DNA of 36,890 nt from Gammaproteobacteria bacterium (GTDB lineage Bacteria; Pseudomonadota; Gammaproteobacteria; Thiohalomonadales; Thiohalomonadaceae): NCBI GenBank assembly GCA_024709225.1, contig JANJXC010000100.1, positions 1-36,890 on the forward strand, written 5' to 3'. The position numbers were made by a program, and so were the translations under genes. Below are positions 36,665 to 36,890 of this stretch, piece after piece. The notes beneath the pieces are model-generated. The model was not told where the DNA came from, did not search any database, and worked only from the letters and a program-made list of their open reading frames with translations. How positions within the stretch are numbered: position 1 is the first letter of the stretch; each line of letters opens with the position of its first letter.

Positions 36665-36694
36665 TATATACACCATGCGAGCCGCGATAGACAA
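36665..36694 (-). promoter_or_regulatory. intI: Possible intI promoter
   Basis: On the minus strand TTGTCT (complement of 36689-36694) and TATATA (complement of 36665-36670) are 18 bases apart. The -10 lies in a ten-base perfect palindrome TGTATATACA (36663-36672). It is not a LexA box, because the half-site spacing is too short. Confidence 0.4.
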
Positions 36695-36850
36695 CTGCCG
36701 CGCGGCATATTGCAGAGCAGGAGCTGTAACGTGTTGAATTCTGGTAACCAACCGCTATCCACAGACCGCCACTATGCGGCGCCTATTCCATTTCCGCTGC
36801 TATGCGGCCGTTCAGCGGCATATCAGCGGTCGAAATTCACACAGGAAATA

Positions 36851-36865
36851 ATGGCAATCTATTGA
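36851..36865 (+). CDS. Four-codon leader ORF in the attI region
   Basis: ATG at 36851 with AGGAA just upstream encodes MAIY and a TGA at 36863-36865. The last A... of that stop is shared: TGATG joins it to a second ATG at 36865, whose frame (MLNVISKF...) is open to the window end and contains the candidate core GTTGAAC. Such a coupled mini-ORF resembles ORF-11 at the class 1 attI, which improves translation of the first cassette. Tentative. Confidence 0.3.
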   Translation: MAIY

Positions 36866-36890
36866 TGTTGAACGTAATATCGAAATTCAG

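Larger units (their letters stand above)
36627..36890. other. Candidate attI region of the integron
   Basis: AT-richer than the rest of the window and full of small repeats: TCGAAATTCA at 36830 and again at 36880 (exactly 50 apart), CTATGCGGC at 36772 and 36800, GCGGCATAT at 36702 and 36815. Two sequences match the core GTTRRRY: GTTGAAT at 36733-36739 and GTTGAAC at 36867-36873; the second also fits GTTRRRC and is the better candidate. A well-placed L box could not be recognised, so the exact site is unsure. Confidence 0.45.

Noticed and set aside
36663-36672. LexA box at the intI promoter
   Set aside because: TGTATATACA is a perfect palindrome but lacks the CTG-N10-CAG spacing of proteobacterial LexA sites.
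36832-36850. Resemblance of TTCACACAGGAAA to lacZ vector sequence
   Set aside because: The match is short, the flanks differ from cloning vectors, and the segment fits a normal ribosome binding site.

Overview
The window reads as the chromosome of a GC-rich, motile or formerly motile, respiring gammaproteobacterium. The gene order gltB-gltD-hemE, the block cyaA / cyaY / lptM-lysA-dapF-DUF484-xerC, and LeuA, YbiT-type ABC-F and cytochrome c4 homologues of gammaproteobacterial type all point there; exported rhodanese, DUF302 and c-type cytochrome genes fit the Chromatiales/Ectothiorhodospiraceae and relatives, but the species cannot be fixed from the sequence alone. No tRNA, rRNA, CRISPR array, transposase or phage gene was seen.

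Layout. 1-69: tail of an upstream gene. 322-7445 (+): glutamate synthase (gltB, gltD) and hemE, ended by a clear terminator. 7590-8765 (+): two exported proteins, one a rhodanese. 8879-9286 (-): exported FliL-like protein. 9430-14428 (-): lptM, lysA, methyltransferase, CoA-binding protein, dapF, DUF484, xerC, with cyaY divergent at 14502. 14892-17087: a DUF938 methyltransferase (-), then a diheme cytochrome c fused to DUF302 and a second exported DUF302 protein (+). 17096-20242 (-): class I adenylate cyclase preceded by a small new ORF; 20371 (+): unknown protein. 20979-24546 (-): a tight seven-gene run (GIY-YIG, receiver-like, unknown, YbaK, PAS with a C-terminal Cys motif, uracil-DNA-glycosylase-like, MazG-like), four of them joined by ATGA overlaps. 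24811-29356 (-): ABC-F, ArfB, YajD, LeuA; 29658 (+): Lrp/AsnC regulator. 30323-33980 (-): DUF2156 protein, two membrane proteins, thiamine-binding-like protein, cytochrome c4. 34049-35261 (-): rubredoxin and an HD-GYP phosphodiesterase. 35607-36890: integron integrase (-) and a repeat-rich candidate attI. The window ends where a cassette array would be expected to start.

The most unusual feature is the intergenic DNA. Two or three families of GTAG-type REP palindromes occur in inverted pairs, and several supply the TAG stop codon of the adjacent gene (cyaY, DUF938, arfB, DUF2156). A separate set of at least seven loci carries facing arms made of short tandem units, mostly 7 bases long, whose sequence differs at each locus (GGGACTA, CAAGTTA, GTTxCAA, ATTCAAG, CGCAGAG; also a perfect 30-bp pair at 33232/33343). 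One of these contains the xerC stop codon, one brackets the entire leuA/lrp promoter region, and one has a REP pair nested inside it. These elements and the integron edge are the best candidates for follow-up.
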